DNA of 58,181 nucleotides from a virus: positions 1 through 58,181 of the IMG/VR virus record IMGVR_UViG_3300043429_000067. One strand, written 5' to 3'. The notes beneath the pieces are model-generated. The model was not told the origin of the DNA and did not search any database. It saw nothing but the letters and a program-made list of their open reading frames with translations. Positions 34,846 to 42,859 of this stretch are shown here, piece by piece. Made by a program: the position numbers and the translations under genes. The stretch's first letter is position 1. Each line of letters starts with the position of its first letter.

Positions 34846-36719
34846 CACGCATCTCCGTAGTTCTTGGCGTAGCCACTTTCACAAGCAACTGGTAAGTCTG
34901 GTGCCCACTTCGGCGGAGTGAACATGATCTGCTCAAGATACTGCTGTGCTGTAGTCGCCATACTTTCCTCCGCCGCGATGATGATCTCATCGTGAACTTG
35001 GAATACAACTTTGTACAACTTGCCAGCCGCGACCATCTGCTCACGGATAACCAATGCAGCCAGTGCTTGCACTACATTCTCTGTCACCTTCCCACCGTAG
35101 ATACGTGTCCATGACACATCGTCCATCGTGCCAGTCGTCACCCTGTCACGTATTGCCTTGCGGTATGAACGCGCATCACTGATGTACTCGAAGCCATTGG
35201 TCGACGAGCGCAGCGCAGGGTATTTGATACGCAACTTGTTCGGCAGGATGATGCCCTCGTTGTCGAACGCCAGCACACCGATGTTGCCATTGCCACCTTG
35301 TACCATCTGAGTCAGCGCGTTACCGCACTGGTTCCACAGTCCTACGATCTTGTGGTTCTTTGCGCGGTACAGTCTGACGATACGCTCGGCCTCGTTCATG
35401 TCGATCTTGACACTGATGCCAGCCTGTCCGATCTCCAGTGTGCGTCTGAACTTCTCTGCACCCATGCCGTAGCCCAGCCCAAGCACACAGGTCTTGCCAA
35501 CAAATCGCTCAACCTTATCCGCTTTGGTAATGGGGCGCCCATATACCTCCGTGGCAAACTCAGAGTACACATCCCGCTTCTCTCTGAACGCTTGCACCAG
35601 ATCATTCTGCCCGGCCAACCATGCAACAAGTCGTGCCTCGATCTGCGACGAGTCTGCTGCTACCAGTACATATCCCTCTGGTGCCTTCAGTGCTTTCTTG
35701 ATCGTCGTGTTGCCACGGCTCGGCAGGTTCTGAAGGTTCAGCTTATCGCCACCGGACAAGCGCCCCGTGTGTGCGCCATAGTAGTTCAGCATGATGGGCA
35801 AGCGCCCCCGCCCAGCGACACCGATCAGTGCGTTGGTGCGCGTCTCCTCAAGGGTAGACTTGACCCCCAGTCGTGCGGACACCACCGCTTGCACCCGCTC
35901 GTCCGGATGCTCCAACAGATCAGTCAGCCCCTTGTCTGTCTTTGAGAACGCCCACGTTTCTTTACCTGTAGTCGGGCTCACCTTGCGTGGTGGCTCTACC
36001 CCAAGGTTCTTCAGGTACTTGGCGAAGATGTCGTTGCTCATCAGCATCTTGGTCAGTGCTTCCTCGCTAACGCCTGTCAGCCCCAAGTCTCCAATGAGCG
36101 TCCGCTTGCGTGTCAGAACTTCAGCAAGATGTTTCTGAAGTAGCGGCACATCCAACTCGATCATCGGCTCGGTGTACATCCGTATGATCTGGTCAATCAC
36201 CATGATCTCAGTGACAGGGAAACCGATGCGCATCCGGTCGAACAATGCCTTGGTAATGTTGACATCGTTCTTGCAATACTCGGCGTACGCTTTCATTTCA
36301 TCAGGCGTAAAGTCTTTCTTGCGTTTCCCCAATGCGTTGGTAACTTCTGTGCCCTTCTGCCCCAGTCCATAGAACGTAGCCAGTGCAGCCAAGCTACCAC
36401 CCACAGTCAGGTTATGGGGAGGCCGCGCCATACTCAGTGTATCCAACCACAGCTTCGGCTTGATTCCGAAATGCCATGACAGGATGGCACCATCGAATGC
36501 AGTGTTGTGACATAGGATAGCTTTGTTCCTGTAGTCGAGGCTGTTCAGAAACTTGCCGGGGTTATCACCTGAGTACCAGTCAGTAGGGTAATCGTTGACC
36601 TTGATACCTACACCTATAACCTCGAACCTATCGTCACGTACGTACGCCTCCGTGGTCATCTTGGATAGTGAGTAGTCCTTATCGTAGTACGTCTCGAAGT
36701 CAATCGTCACTATGTCCAT
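34845..36719 (-). CDS. Family A DNA polymerase with 3'-5' exonuclease
   Basis: 624 residues. The N-terminal DnaQ-like exonuclease starts with DFETYYD (Asp7, Glu9) and includes AEYCKNDVNITKAL. Polymerase motif A is VLVAADSSQIEARLVAW (DSSQIEAR in place of DYSQIELR), motif B lies around FVGKTCVLGLGYGMGAEKF, and motif C is VFQVHDEIII (His576-Asp577-Glu578). There is no 5'-3' exonuclease domain. This is the phage replicase. Its start overlaps the 36700 gene by 20 bases and its end overlaps the LamG-like gene. Confidence 0.92.
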   Translation of the reverse strand: MDIVTIDFETYYDKDYSLSKMTTEAYVRDDRFEVIGVGIKVNDYPTDWYSGDNPGKFLNSLDYRNKAILCHNTAFDGAILSWHFGIKPKLWLDTLSMARPPHNLTVGGSLAALATFYGLGQKGTEVTNALGKRKKDFTPDEMKAYAEYCKNDVNITKALFDRMRIGFPVTEIMVIDQIIRMYTEPMIELDVPLLQKHLAEVLTRKRTLIGDLGLTGVSEEALTKMLMSNDIFAKYLKNLGVEPPRKVSPTTGKETWAFSKTDKGLTDLLEHPDERVQAVVSARLGVKSTLEETRTNALIGVAGRGRLPIMLNYYGAHTGRLSGGDKLNLQNLPSRGNTTIKKALKAPEGYVLVAADSSQIEARLVAWLAGQNDLVQAFREKRDVYSEFATEVYGRPITKADKVERFVGKTCVLGLGYGMGAEKFRRTLEIGQAGISVKIDMNEAERIVRLYRAKNHKIVGLWNQCGNALTQMVQGGNGNIGVLAFDNEGIILPNKLRIKYPALRSSTNGFEYISDARSYRKAIRDRVTTGTMDDVSWTRIYGGKVTENVVQALAALVIREQMVAAGKLYKVVFQVHDEIIIAAEESMATTAQQYLEQIMFTPPKWAPDLPVACESGYAKNYGDA

Positions 36720-36999
36720 TTAAGACCCTCTCTTTAGCTTTCTGAGCAATCTTCCAAGCATTGAATGCGTCCCTCATTGTAGGCATTGTTTGAAAATAAA
36801 ACTCCATGAATTGGTTGAGTCGCTGGATATGATGTGTCTGCTCCATTAAAGCCAGCCGCAACCCGTCGATAGTTTGGGTGTGTACATTTACATCGCTGGT
36901 TATGTTATTCAATTGCGAATCCAATCTGTACATATCGAGCACGTCGGTGTATCTCCCGTTGACATTGACACTCTGCACTACCGGCATGTGATTGATCAT
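36700..36999 (-). CDS. Hypothetical coiled-coil early protein
   Basis: 99 residues, ATG 36999 with GGAAGGG upstream; it overlaps the previous gene by one base. The middle is a predicted coil (LDSQLNNITSDVNVHTQTID, LRLALMEQTHHIQRLNQF) and the end is basic. It partly overlaps the polymerase start and is probably translationally coupled to it. No family recognised. Confidence 0.6.
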   Translation of the reverse strand: MINHMPVVQSVNVNGRYTDVLDMYRLDSQLNNITSDVNVHTQTIDGLRLALMEQTHHIQRLNQFMEFYFQTMPTMRDAFNAWKIAQKAKERVLNGHSDD

Positions 37000-37229
37000 T
37001 ACCCTTCCCCCCTTAACTCTACCGGCCAGCAATGCTGGCAGTACTCGTTGTGATCACATTCGCATTTAGATAGGTCGCGCTTTGCCCATATCTCGTCGCG
37101 AGTAAGTCGAGAGCGGAGGGTGTCAATCGCTTTTTGGTGGTATACAATGTCATCCCCGTTTGATATATACGGCGCAACCTCCAACGCATCCAGCACCTGC
37201 TGCGCTTCCTCGCGGGTTAAGTTAATCAT
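36999..37229 (-). CDS. Small early protein with C-terminal Cys cluster
   Basis: 76 residues, ATG 37229, overlapping the HTH gene's stop by four bases. It has a helical half (LTREEAQQVLDALEVAP, then HQKAIDTLRSRL) and a C-terminal metal-binding-like cluster CECDHNEYCQHCWP with four Cys and a His. This two-part layout is common in small phage early proteins. No function known. Confidence 0.65.
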   Translation of the reverse strand: MINLTREEAQQVLDALEVAPYISNGDDIVYHQKAIDTLRSRLTRDEIWAKRDLSKCECDHNEYCQHCWPVELRGEG

Positions 37230-37489
37230 CCTTCCCCCTTATACAGTTCACGTATCTGTTCTATCGACAGGTCTGTCTTGTCGTATATGACGATCAACAG
37301 TCTGTGCGATAACCCTTTGCTGCCACGGCGTAACCTGCTTATCTCTGCCGGGGATGTAATCAAGAAGTCCCCTACCTGTAGATCGTTCTTCAGGTTGTAC
37401 CTCCACTTGATATACCCAAGCAGCAAGTTATCATCGTCAACCTGTGGTCGTACCCTCGCTTTGTTGTAGCCCTTCAGATCGGCTGTCAT
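37226..37489 (-). CDS. Cro/CI-like HTH regulator
   Basis: 87 residues, ATG 37489 with GGAG six bases upstream. It overlaps the upstream gene by 53 bases. Residues about 22-80 (LLGYIKWRYNLKNDLQVGDF, SPAEISRLRRGSKGLSHRLL, IVIYDKTDLSIEQIRELY) resemble Cro-type repressors in which ITSPAEISRLRRG is the recognition turn. It is a candidate regulator of the early arm. The start choice rests on the ribosome site. Confidence 0.65.
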   Translation of the reverse strand: MTADLKGYNKARVRPQVDDDNLLLGYIKWRYNLKNDLQVGDFLITSPAEISRLRRGSKGLSHRLLIVIYDKTDLSIEQIRELYKGEG

Positions 37490-37880
37490 CGAACACTCCA
37501 AAATATTTACGTAAGAAATAACTCTGCTCTCGCAGTATCTCGTCCATTGCCTCCAGCAACTTCTCTCTCGACGGTGTAGTCTTGCTTGTATGGATAGTGA
37601 ACTCCGCTGTCTCGGCAAACCCTACCAGTACATCACTGGGAAAGTCCTGATTCTTGATGCACCATGCCAGTCGACGTAACCACACAACATCCCCCCAGTG
37701 CGGACGTTCATACGTGCCACGCCTACGTGCGCTACCAACATCCTGTAGATACTTATCCAGTACCCCCAGCTTGGCACGTAAACGTACGCCTTGCTTGAAC
37801 GCCCGCAACTTGGAAAGCCACTCACGCTTTACATCAGGGTTCTCTACCACATGAGGCGGCTTTATCTTGCGTACCCTCAT
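37437..37880 (-). CDS. Hypothetical early protein
   Basis: 147 residues; ATG 37880 overlaps the previous TGA by four bases. Basic overall, with RKIKPPHVVENPDVKREWLS at the start, LRRLAWCIKNQDFPSDVLVG in the centre and a charged helix near 108-128. Its end overlaps the HTH gene by 53 bases. No recognised family. Position in a tightly packed early operon suggests a DNA- or host-directed role, which is only inference. Confidence 0.6.
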   Translation of the reverse strand: MRVRKIKPPHVVENPDVKREWLSKLRAFKQGVRLRAKLGVLDKYLQDVGSARRRGTYERPHWGDVVWLRRLAWCIKNQDFPSDVLVGFAETAEFTIHTSKTTPSREKLLEAMDEILREQSYFLRKYFGVFDDSRSEGLQQSEGTTTG

Positions 37881-38503
37881 ACGATAAGCTTCTGTGCCGT
37901 AGCCATAGCAGTCAGCCTACCCAGATCGACGTTCAACTGTGGCTCATCCTTCTTAACCTTCTCTTTGATCTCACGGTGCTTGTCCTTAGCCCACTCAGGT
38001 ACGATGTCCCATAGCGGAGGCCATGTCCGTAGCGCAGCCGCAAGCGTTGCATGGTTGTTGACTACCTCACGTACCATGTCACGGAACTCAGTACGCCTCT
38101 GCTGTGCAGCGTGAATCCTCTCGCGTTTAGCAGTGTATAGGTGGAATAGTTCATCCCATACAGTGTGCTGCCTCAACTCGAAATTATTGTATGAATCCAT
38201 ACGTATAAGTTCGTTATCCCATGATCCGAAAGGCATAACTTCAGAATTTGTAAGTGTGAAACTTAGGAAGCATTGAATACCACCAATCTTATTAACCTTA
38301 ATTTCGCTTCTCGTATACAGAAATTGTGTAGGTACAGCACTCAGCACATCCCTGTACTCACCGAAGATAGTCTCGTAGATGTAATCTCCCCAGTGTTCAC
38401 CCAGATCAATCCTCTCGGCTTCCTCTACCTGTTTGCTGAACTTGTTGTATGCAGACGTTATGATCTGATTACGCAGTTCAGTACCCAATTTAACTGTCGC
38501 CAT
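37877..38503 (-). CDS. Nmad5-like protein (copy 1)
   Basis: 208 residues from ATG 38503, with GGAGGGGG five bases upstream. It starts VKLGTELRNQIITSAYNKF and has a C-terminal pattern FRDMVREVVNNHATLAAALR then WPPLWDIVPEWAK, which I associate with the Nmad5 group (proteins found near DNA base-modification genes) and related phage proteins. The 42831 gene has the same layout. No base-modification enzyme is visible here, so the name is tentative and the role unknown. Confidence 0.5.
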   Translation of the reverse strand: MATVKLGTELRNQIITSAYNKFSKQVEEAERIDLGEHWGDYIYETIFGEYRDVLSAVPTQFLYTRSEIKVNKIGGIQCFLSFTLTNSEVMPFGSWDNELIRMDSYNNFELRQHTVWDELFHLYTAKRERIHAAQQRRTEFRDMVREVVNNHATLAAALRTWPPLWDIVPEWAKDKHREIKEKVKKDEPQLNVDLGRLTAMATAQKLIV

Positions 38504-38714
38504 GTGTACCCCCTCCTGTTTGTCGTTTAACTCGAACCTCGATACCAGTTTCTGTACGGCGCACATCGACATTACCTGAAGCAATATCATTCAATGCCCG
38601 ACTCATCATGTTACAAGCATCACGTGCTTCATTAAGCTGGTGCTGTAGGTATATGACGTACCCACCCAGTCCGATGAATGCAACGAGCGCAATGAACTCA
38701 GCGTATGTAATCAT
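38490..38714 (-). CDS. Small N-terminal membrane-anchored protein
   Basis: 74 residues, ATG 38714, overlapping the 38711 gene stop by four bases. An N-terminal membrane helix (YAEFIALVAFIGLGGYVIYL) is followed by a short coil (LNEARDACNMMSRALNDIA) and a polar tail. The topology resembles i-spanins, but it lies in the early arm, far from the lysis genes. Function unknown. Confidence 0.6.
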   Translation of the reverse strand: MITYAEFIALVAFIGLGGYVIYLQHQLNEARDACNMMSRALNDIASGNVDVRRTETGIEVRVKRQTGGGTHGDS

Positions 38715-38992
38715 TTAATTCCCATCCTATAACGTGCAGTCATCGCTACACACAAGTCCTCTACGGTGTCGAACTTTATCCACGGTGAACCGGGAGATGA
38801 TATCTTCGCAGCGTACTGTACCTTCATGTTGTACATCTCTGGGTTGTACTCAATCTGCTTTGCCATCTTGAATGCAGGGTACCAGTCCAGCTTGTCAGCA
38901 TTCCACCAGTTGACACGCACCTCCCATTCCGTACCACTGAGATGGTGCCTGTCACGCTTGTGTATAGCAAACCCTTCGGGTAGCCGTATCAT
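38711..38992 (-). CDS. Hypothetical protein following the VWA gene
   Basis: 93 residues, ATG 38992, four-base overlap with the VWA/metallopeptidase gene. Sequence is Trp/Lys-rich (WEVRVNWWNADKLDWYPAF) with a C-terminal region SPWIKFDTVEDLCVAMTARY. Compact alpha/beta character, no catalytic motif. Its coupling to the VWA gene suggests it belongs to the same module. Confidence 0.6.
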   Translation of the reverse strand: MIRLPEGFAIHKRDRHHLSGTEWEVRVNWWNADKLDWYPAFKMAKQIEYNPEMYNMKVQYAAKISSPGSPWIKFDTVEDLCVAMTARYRMGIK

Positions 38993-40146
38993 TTCATCAT
39001 CACCACTTCACCAAACGGTGCCTTGTCACGATAGTTGGATACCCACAGCACAGGGCAATCGGGCTCATCACCGAACGAGTCACAGCACAAGTCAGTCAGG
39101 AACACACAAGCTACCGGTTCGATCTGGTGCTCACGCATGTACTCGAACACTGGTGCAAAGTCTGTACCGCCACCGCCATGTGGCTTGATGTCCAGTGAAT
39201 CATCACGCTCATACGACTCGTAGTGGCATACCTCACTGTCGAAATAGATAACGTGTATCTTGGATGGGTTCATATCATCCTTGACGAACTGTATCTCGGC
39301 AGCGAACTGGTTGATCTCACGCTGTCCAATCGAACCGGAGCAGTCAACAGCGAACACAAGCTCACCCAACTGTTCACCACTGACACTGGGCAGATAGATT
39401 CCTTGTGACATAAAGCGACGATTCGGTCGTGCCCATGAACGGCTGTCAGTCTTGGCCTTCTGTACGAACTTACGCAGCACATCCCGCCAGTCAACGGCAG
39501 GTTGCAGCACCTCATCTACCAGTCGTCGCATGTTCTGAGATAGCTTGCCCATCATCTTCGCTGCCTGTGCAGCCTGCGCAACAGCTACCTTCAACTCAGC
39601 TTGTTGCTGTGCCTGTTCAGCCGGAGAACCATCAGCATCTTCGCAGTCATCTAGCGGACCGCCGGGTTCACCAGCACCGCTACCATCACCGGGCATATCA
39701 GGCAGGACGTTGTAGATACCGTCAGCAGTACCACCACCTGCGTTATAGATGTTCCTATCCAGCAGCCCCTGCTTTGGCATCTTGCCGATGTTCTCGTCCG
39801 ACAGTAACTGGTTGATCACATAGTCACCGGCCATGTTCCATCGCTTTGCTTGCCGCCCGTTACGCCGGAAGATATGCTCAAGCATAGGGTGAAAGCACTC
39901 GTGTGCTGCAAGGAACTTAACCTCCTCGTCAGTCAGCGTATCCAGAAAGTCAGGATTGAATACCACCCGCTTGCCATTGGTTGCTGCCGTAGGTACATGT
40001 CGGCTTAACTCAAACGGCATACGCATGGCGATACTACCGATGAACGGATGCTCCAGTATCAGGCTGGTCTTTGCTTTAGCCAAACGGATACGGTTCTTCT
40101 CCGCTTCCTGCGGAGTAATTTCTTTTGTCTCGATTACTGTAGTCAT
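38989..40146 (-). CDS. VWA-like metallopeptidase-domain protein (DUF2201-like)
   Basis: 385 residues, ATG 40146 after GGAGGACTT. The N-terminal part has zinc protease motif HECFH (His82-His86) and a downstream helix; the linker (about 150-185) is acidic and Gly-rich. The C-terminal domain is VWA-like with MIDAS motif DCSGS (Asp268, Ser270, Ser272). DUF2201-type proteins pair with MoxR AAA ATPases, here encoded at 41439. Together such pairs act as chaperones that insert metals or remodel target proteins. Phage role unknown; likely host or virion protein remodelling. Confidence 0.82.
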   Translation of the reverse strand: MTTVIETKEITPQEAEKNRIRLAKAKTSLILEHPFIGSIAMRMPFELSRHVPTAATNGKRVVFNPDFLDTLTDEEVKFLAAHECFHPMLEHIFRRNGRQAKRWNMAGDYVINQLLSDENIGKMPKQGLLDRNIYNAGGGTADGIYNVLPDMPGDGSGAGEPGGPLDDCEDADGSPAEQAQQQAELKVAVAQAAQAAKMMGKLSQNMRRLVDEVLQPAVDWRDVLRKFVQKAKTDSRSWARPNRRFMSQGIYLPSVSGEQLGELVFAVDCSGSIGQREINQFAAEIQFVKDDMNPSKIHVIYFDSEVCHYESYERDDSLDIKPHGGGGTDFAPVFEYMREHQIEPVACVFLTDLCCDSFGDEPDCPVLWVSNYRDKAPFGEVVMMK

Positions 40147-40265
40147 AAGTCCTCCACGCATTCACGTACATACTCTCGCGCCCCTTCAAAGGCAACGATA
40201 ACCATAGCGATAGGCAACATGAACCATGCCATCACGCCAGTAACTACTGCGATTACTTTACTCAT
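40143..40265 (-). CDS. 40-residue membrane micropeptide
   Basis: ATG 40265 with GGGGTGAG just upstream; its TGA overlaps the VWA gene's ATG (ATGA). The peptide starts MSKVIAVVTGVMAWFMLPIA and continues MVIVAFEGAREYVRECVED: one membrane helix and a charged tail. Co-translation with the VWA/metallopeptidase gene suggests an anchoring or partner role, though this is inferred from position only. Confidence 0.6.
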   Translation of the reverse strand: MSKVIAVVTGVMAWFMLPIAMVIVAFEGAREYVRECVEDL

Positions 40266-40269
40266 ATAC

Positions 40270-40374
40270 TCACCCCAATATCCACATCGCTAGGAAAAAA
40301 CCTGCGGATACCAGACACACCAGTACCCAGCAGGTTATTGCTATTGCTCTCAAGAAGTCATCATCGTCACCCAT
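40270..40374 (-). CDS. 34-residue membrane micropeptide
   Basis: ATG 40374, overlapping the end of the DUF3150-like gene by eight bases. An acidic start (MGDDDDFLRAIA) is followed by a membrane helix (TCWVLVCLVSAGFFLAMWIL). It directly precedes the other micropeptide gene. Short length and the weak ribosome site lower confidence, but the overlap and clean topology favour a real gene. Confidence 0.55.
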   Translation of the reverse strand: MGDDDDFLRAIAITCWVLVCLVSAGFFLAMWILG

Positions 40375-41221
40375 TGGATGCACCCATGAACGAACCCATA
40401 GCCGCCATGATTCGTCGTGCCTCCTCTGCCGTATCGCTACGCAGATCAGGGTCATTACGCAGTGCATCAGGATGTTTCAGCAGCTTGCTCTCGACCTCCT
40501 GCCGCAATGCCTCAAGGTTAGGGTCGTCAGCAAAGTTAAGGCGAGGCAGTAACGCACACAGTTCACGTGCATTCTCGATCATGCTGGATTGAAAGACAGC
40601 CTTCGGGTCAGACAGCTTCTCTGCCATGTGTTTAACACGGTCAAATAATCGCTGCCATACCTCTTGCATGGCGTTCTGTTGTGCATTCATGACTCTGGCC
40701 TCAACGTCCTGTTGGATACGCGACAACTCGTCTGATGCAATGCTTACTCGGAAGTCTGATGATGGCACAGGAAATACCGCCATGTCCATACGAAACTTAT
40801 CAGTGATAGATTCCTGCGATGGGTAATCAGCCGGATCATAGAGACTACCTAAGATACTCTGAGCGTTCTGTATAAGTACAGGATACTCAGTCACAAAGTC
40901 ATTGACCAGCGACATCCACTCTGACTTCTGCTTGCGAAACTCTGTCATGAATTGCAAGTAGTTACTCGACGGCAGCATCATCGTGCCATCCATACCCCAC
41001 GGCAAAGTGTTCTTGTAGTAGATGTTCCTGACAGTCGTTGTCTTTTTGTGTACTGCATCCAGTAAATTGTGCATCGGCAGCAACGACTTGTTATACCGGC
41101 CAGCATCGACTGTCGTGCCATGTGTATTGGCAACCTCTTTGGTTACCTTCTTGTCGTACTTACGTGCCATCCACTGGCTGACGTTCAACTGTACGAGTAG
41201 TGCTCTGTCATTCAGGTTCAT
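40367..41221 (-). CDS. DUF3150-like protein
   Basis: 284 residues, ATG 41221, four-base overlap with the gene before. It begins NLNDRALLVQLNVSQWMARK, then KKVTKEVANTHGTTVDAGRY, the start typical of DUF3150-type proteins found with MoxR and VWA genes in phages and integrative elements. The rest is helical with coils. It lies between the ATPase and VWA genes, so it is likely the third part of that complex. Its biochemical role is not known. Confidence 0.65.
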   Translation of the reverse strand: MNLNDRALLVQLNVSQWMARKYDKKVTKEVANTHGTTVDAGRYNKSLLPMHNLLDAVHKKTTTVRNIYYKNTLPWGMDGTMMLPSSNYLQFMTEFRKQKSEWMSLVNDFVTEYPVLIQNAQSILGSLYDPADYPSQESITDKFRMDMAVFPVPSSDFRVSIASDELSRIQQDVEARVMNAQQNAMQEVWQRLFDRVKHMAEKLSDPKAVFQSSMIENARELCALLPRLNFADDPNLEALRQEVESKLLKHPDALRNDPDLRSDTAEEARRIMAAMGSFMGASNG

Positions 41222-41439
41222 TTAATTCCCCTTAAAAGTTTGCATTTAGTTACGTATGCTACGAAGTGCTCGCTGTGTTCTACTGCTTTGGATACTGCAT
41301 AGTTGTGTACTACTGTGCTAGTGGTTACCTGCCCTGCCAATCGTCGATGATCAGCAGGGGTTATCAGTGACAGCTTGTCGAGATATATGACCCAATCGTA
41401 TATAAAGACTGGGTCATTCCAATGAATGTCGCTCTCCAT
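41218..41439 (-). CDS. Hypothetical protein in the MoxR module
   Basis: 73 residues. ATG 41439 overlaps the ATPase gene's TAA by one base (TAATG). Short helical and beta elements (WNDPVFIYDWVIYLDKLSLI, TVVHNYAVSKAVEHSEHFV); no motif recognised. Ribosome site weak, so translation probably depends on read-through coupling from the ATPase gene. It lies between the ATPase and the DUF3150-like gene. Confidence 0.55.
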   Translation of the reverse strand: MESDIHWNDPVFIYDWVIYLDKLSLITPADHRRLAGQVTTSTVVHNYAVSKAVEHSEHFVAYVTKCKLLRGIK

Positions 41440-42428
41440 TAGAACAGCACATTCTGGTGCTTCAACGACCACTTGATAAACGCTTGTGTGTTAGCCAAGT
41501 CAGGATTCTTACGGCAAGCGTAGCTGATGGTCAGCACTGAGAACTCCGGAGGCATACGCTCTGCATAGGTACAGACACGTTCAAAGTTATTCTCGGTAGC
41601 ACGTTCAGCAATCGAACCGGACAGGGCATACAGTGTCGCAGGGTCAGTCGGTACTTCACCAGCAGTCGGGTTCAGCAGGATGTTGTCAGGGTTAGGTAGC
41701 TTGCGCCATATCCGCAGATAGCCAGTGAACTCGGCAGCAGCACCCTCACCGACAGCACCCTTGAAGCACTCGAACTCGGCAGATGCAGGGACAGTACCCA
41801 TGATGGCAGACACACCCTCAACCCATGACCGTGGTGTCGGGTTGCTATCACGCTGTGGATCGAAGTCATGCAGCAGACCGCTACGAAACCGCAGGAACGA
41901 TATGACCTCGGCCTTGACACCGTTATCGATCATCCACTGTGTACTATCGTCAAGATGCGTCTCAAGCTCAAGCACTGTCTCGCGGTTACGCAAGTGGCTT
42001 AGGATACGGTTCGCACCAGCCCTGTCAGACTGACGATTGCCCGTCGATATGACCATCCACCCGTCAGGCATCGGTGTGCCATGCAGGTTACGTGCTTGAC
42101 AGATGTTGGCCAGCACCTTCTGCAACTCGTTACCAGCCTGATTGCGGTCGTCGAATAGCAGGATGCCCTCATCAGGCGCTTCCCCCTTGACTGGAAACCA
42201 GTCGGGCAACTCGTAATGTAAGCCTCGCTTGTTATCATTCTTGAACAGGATGCCGAAGTCCTCGACCAGCATGGTCGGCATGTGCTTCTCTACAACAGGT
42301 ATACCAAGCTCCTGTGCAGCTTCATGAACGATCGTTGTCTTACCACCTCCGGGAGCACCCTCGATCGACAATGTACGACGTGTTGGATACAGTGCCTTGA
42401 TAGTGTCCTTCAACAGTGATGCTCTCAT
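41439..42428 (-). CDS. MoxR/CbbQ-type AAA+ ATPase
   Basis: 329 residues, ATG 42428. Walker A is GAPGGGKTT (24-32). The Walker B-like strand is ILLFDD (89-94), with Asp94 where a catalytic Glu is usual; sensor 1 is VISTGNRQSDRAG (about 126-138). This matches MoxR-family ATPases (AAA_5), which work with VWA proteins to remodel partners. The matching VWA protein is encoded at 38989. Reduced hydrolysis due to the Asp is possible but untested. Confidence 0.8.
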   Translation of the reverse strand: MRASLLKDTIKALYPTRRTLSIEGAPGGGKTTIVHEAAQELGIPVVEKHMPTMLVEDFGILFKNDNKRGLHYELPDWFPVKGEAPDEGILLFDDRNQAGNELQKVLANICQARNLHGTPMPDGWMVISTGNRQSDRAGANRILSHLRNRETVLELETHLDDSTQWMIDNGVKAEVISFLRFRSGLLHDFDPQRDSNPTPRSWVEGVSAIMGTVPASAEFECFKGAVGEGAAAEFTGYLRIWRKLPNPDNILLNPTAGEVPTDPATLYALSGSIAERATENNFERVCTYAERMPPEFSVLTISYACRKNPDLANTQAFIKWSLKHQNVLF

Positions 42429-42430
42429 TC

Positions 42431-42604
42431 TCAGACTCCCTTGTAAAGTTTATGGTCTATACCGTATGAAACTACTGTGTCACCGCCAAACATGTCACGT
42501 GTTTGTTTAGCGTCCTGCTTGTTGCCGAAGTACATAATGCTGCCGTCCTCGTCCTTCACTGGTGCACCACCCTTGCCATAGCGCAGCATGAATAGCCTCA
42601 TCAT
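42431..42604 (-). CDS. Small hypothetical protein
   Basis: 57 residues from ATG 42604 (or 42601), GGGGG upstream. It reads MRLFMLRYGKGGAPVKDEDG, then IMYFGNKQDAKQTRDMFGG, a small alpha/beta fold found in phage early regions. Its ATG overlaps the TGA of the preceding micropeptide. No known function. Confidence 0.65.
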   Translation of the reverse strand: MMRLFMLRYGKGGAPVKDEDGSIMYFGNKQDAKQTRDMFGGDTVVSYGIDHKLYKGV

Positions 42605-42681
42605 ATTCCCCCTGTTAAATCGATAATGAACCATACAACCAGCCCTGCCAGTACTACCAATGCAATATCAACTCCCGTCAT
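42601..42681 (-). CDS. 26-residue membrane micropeptide
   Basis: ATG 42681 behind a strong GAGGGGG site. The product begins MTGVDIALVVLAGLVVWFII and is essentially one membrane helix. It overlaps the upstream small gene by 14 bases and the downstream one by four (ATGA). The tight coupling and good ribosome site support it despite its length. Confidence 0.6.
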   Translation of the reverse strand: MTGVDIALVVLAGLVVWFIIDLTGGI

Positions 42682-42859
42682 GATTCCCCCTCGGCGGTAT
42701 GGTGTAGAACAGATCATGCAACTGTCGATGTATAGCGTCTTTGCGCTCTGTCTCCAGTGCATAAGTAGTACGCTTCTCTACCTTACGAGCATGTTTACCT
42801 GCACCACTCTGCTTGGCAGCAGCTACGAAATTACGCGGCTTTAGCTTTGGCTTTGTCAT
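42668..42859 (-). CDS. Small basic phage protein
   Basis: 63 residues, ATG 42859 with GGAGGG upstream. The start KPKLKPRNFVAAAKQSGAGK and a following basic helix recur in many phage genomes as a small Lys/Arg-rich early protein of unknown role. The last part (RKDAIHRQLHDLFYTIPPRG) is less usual. It overlaps the Nmad5-like gene by 29 bases. Confidence 0.65.
   Translation of the reverse strand: MTKPKLKPRNFVAAAKQSGAGKHARKVEKRTTYALETERKDAIHRQLHDLFYTIPPRGNHDGS

Noticed and set aside
35298-35945. 215-codon rightward frame opposite DNA polymerase
   Set aside because: Polymerase motifs are intact on the other strand, and this frame has random-looking Leu/Cys/Arg text and no coupling with neighbours.
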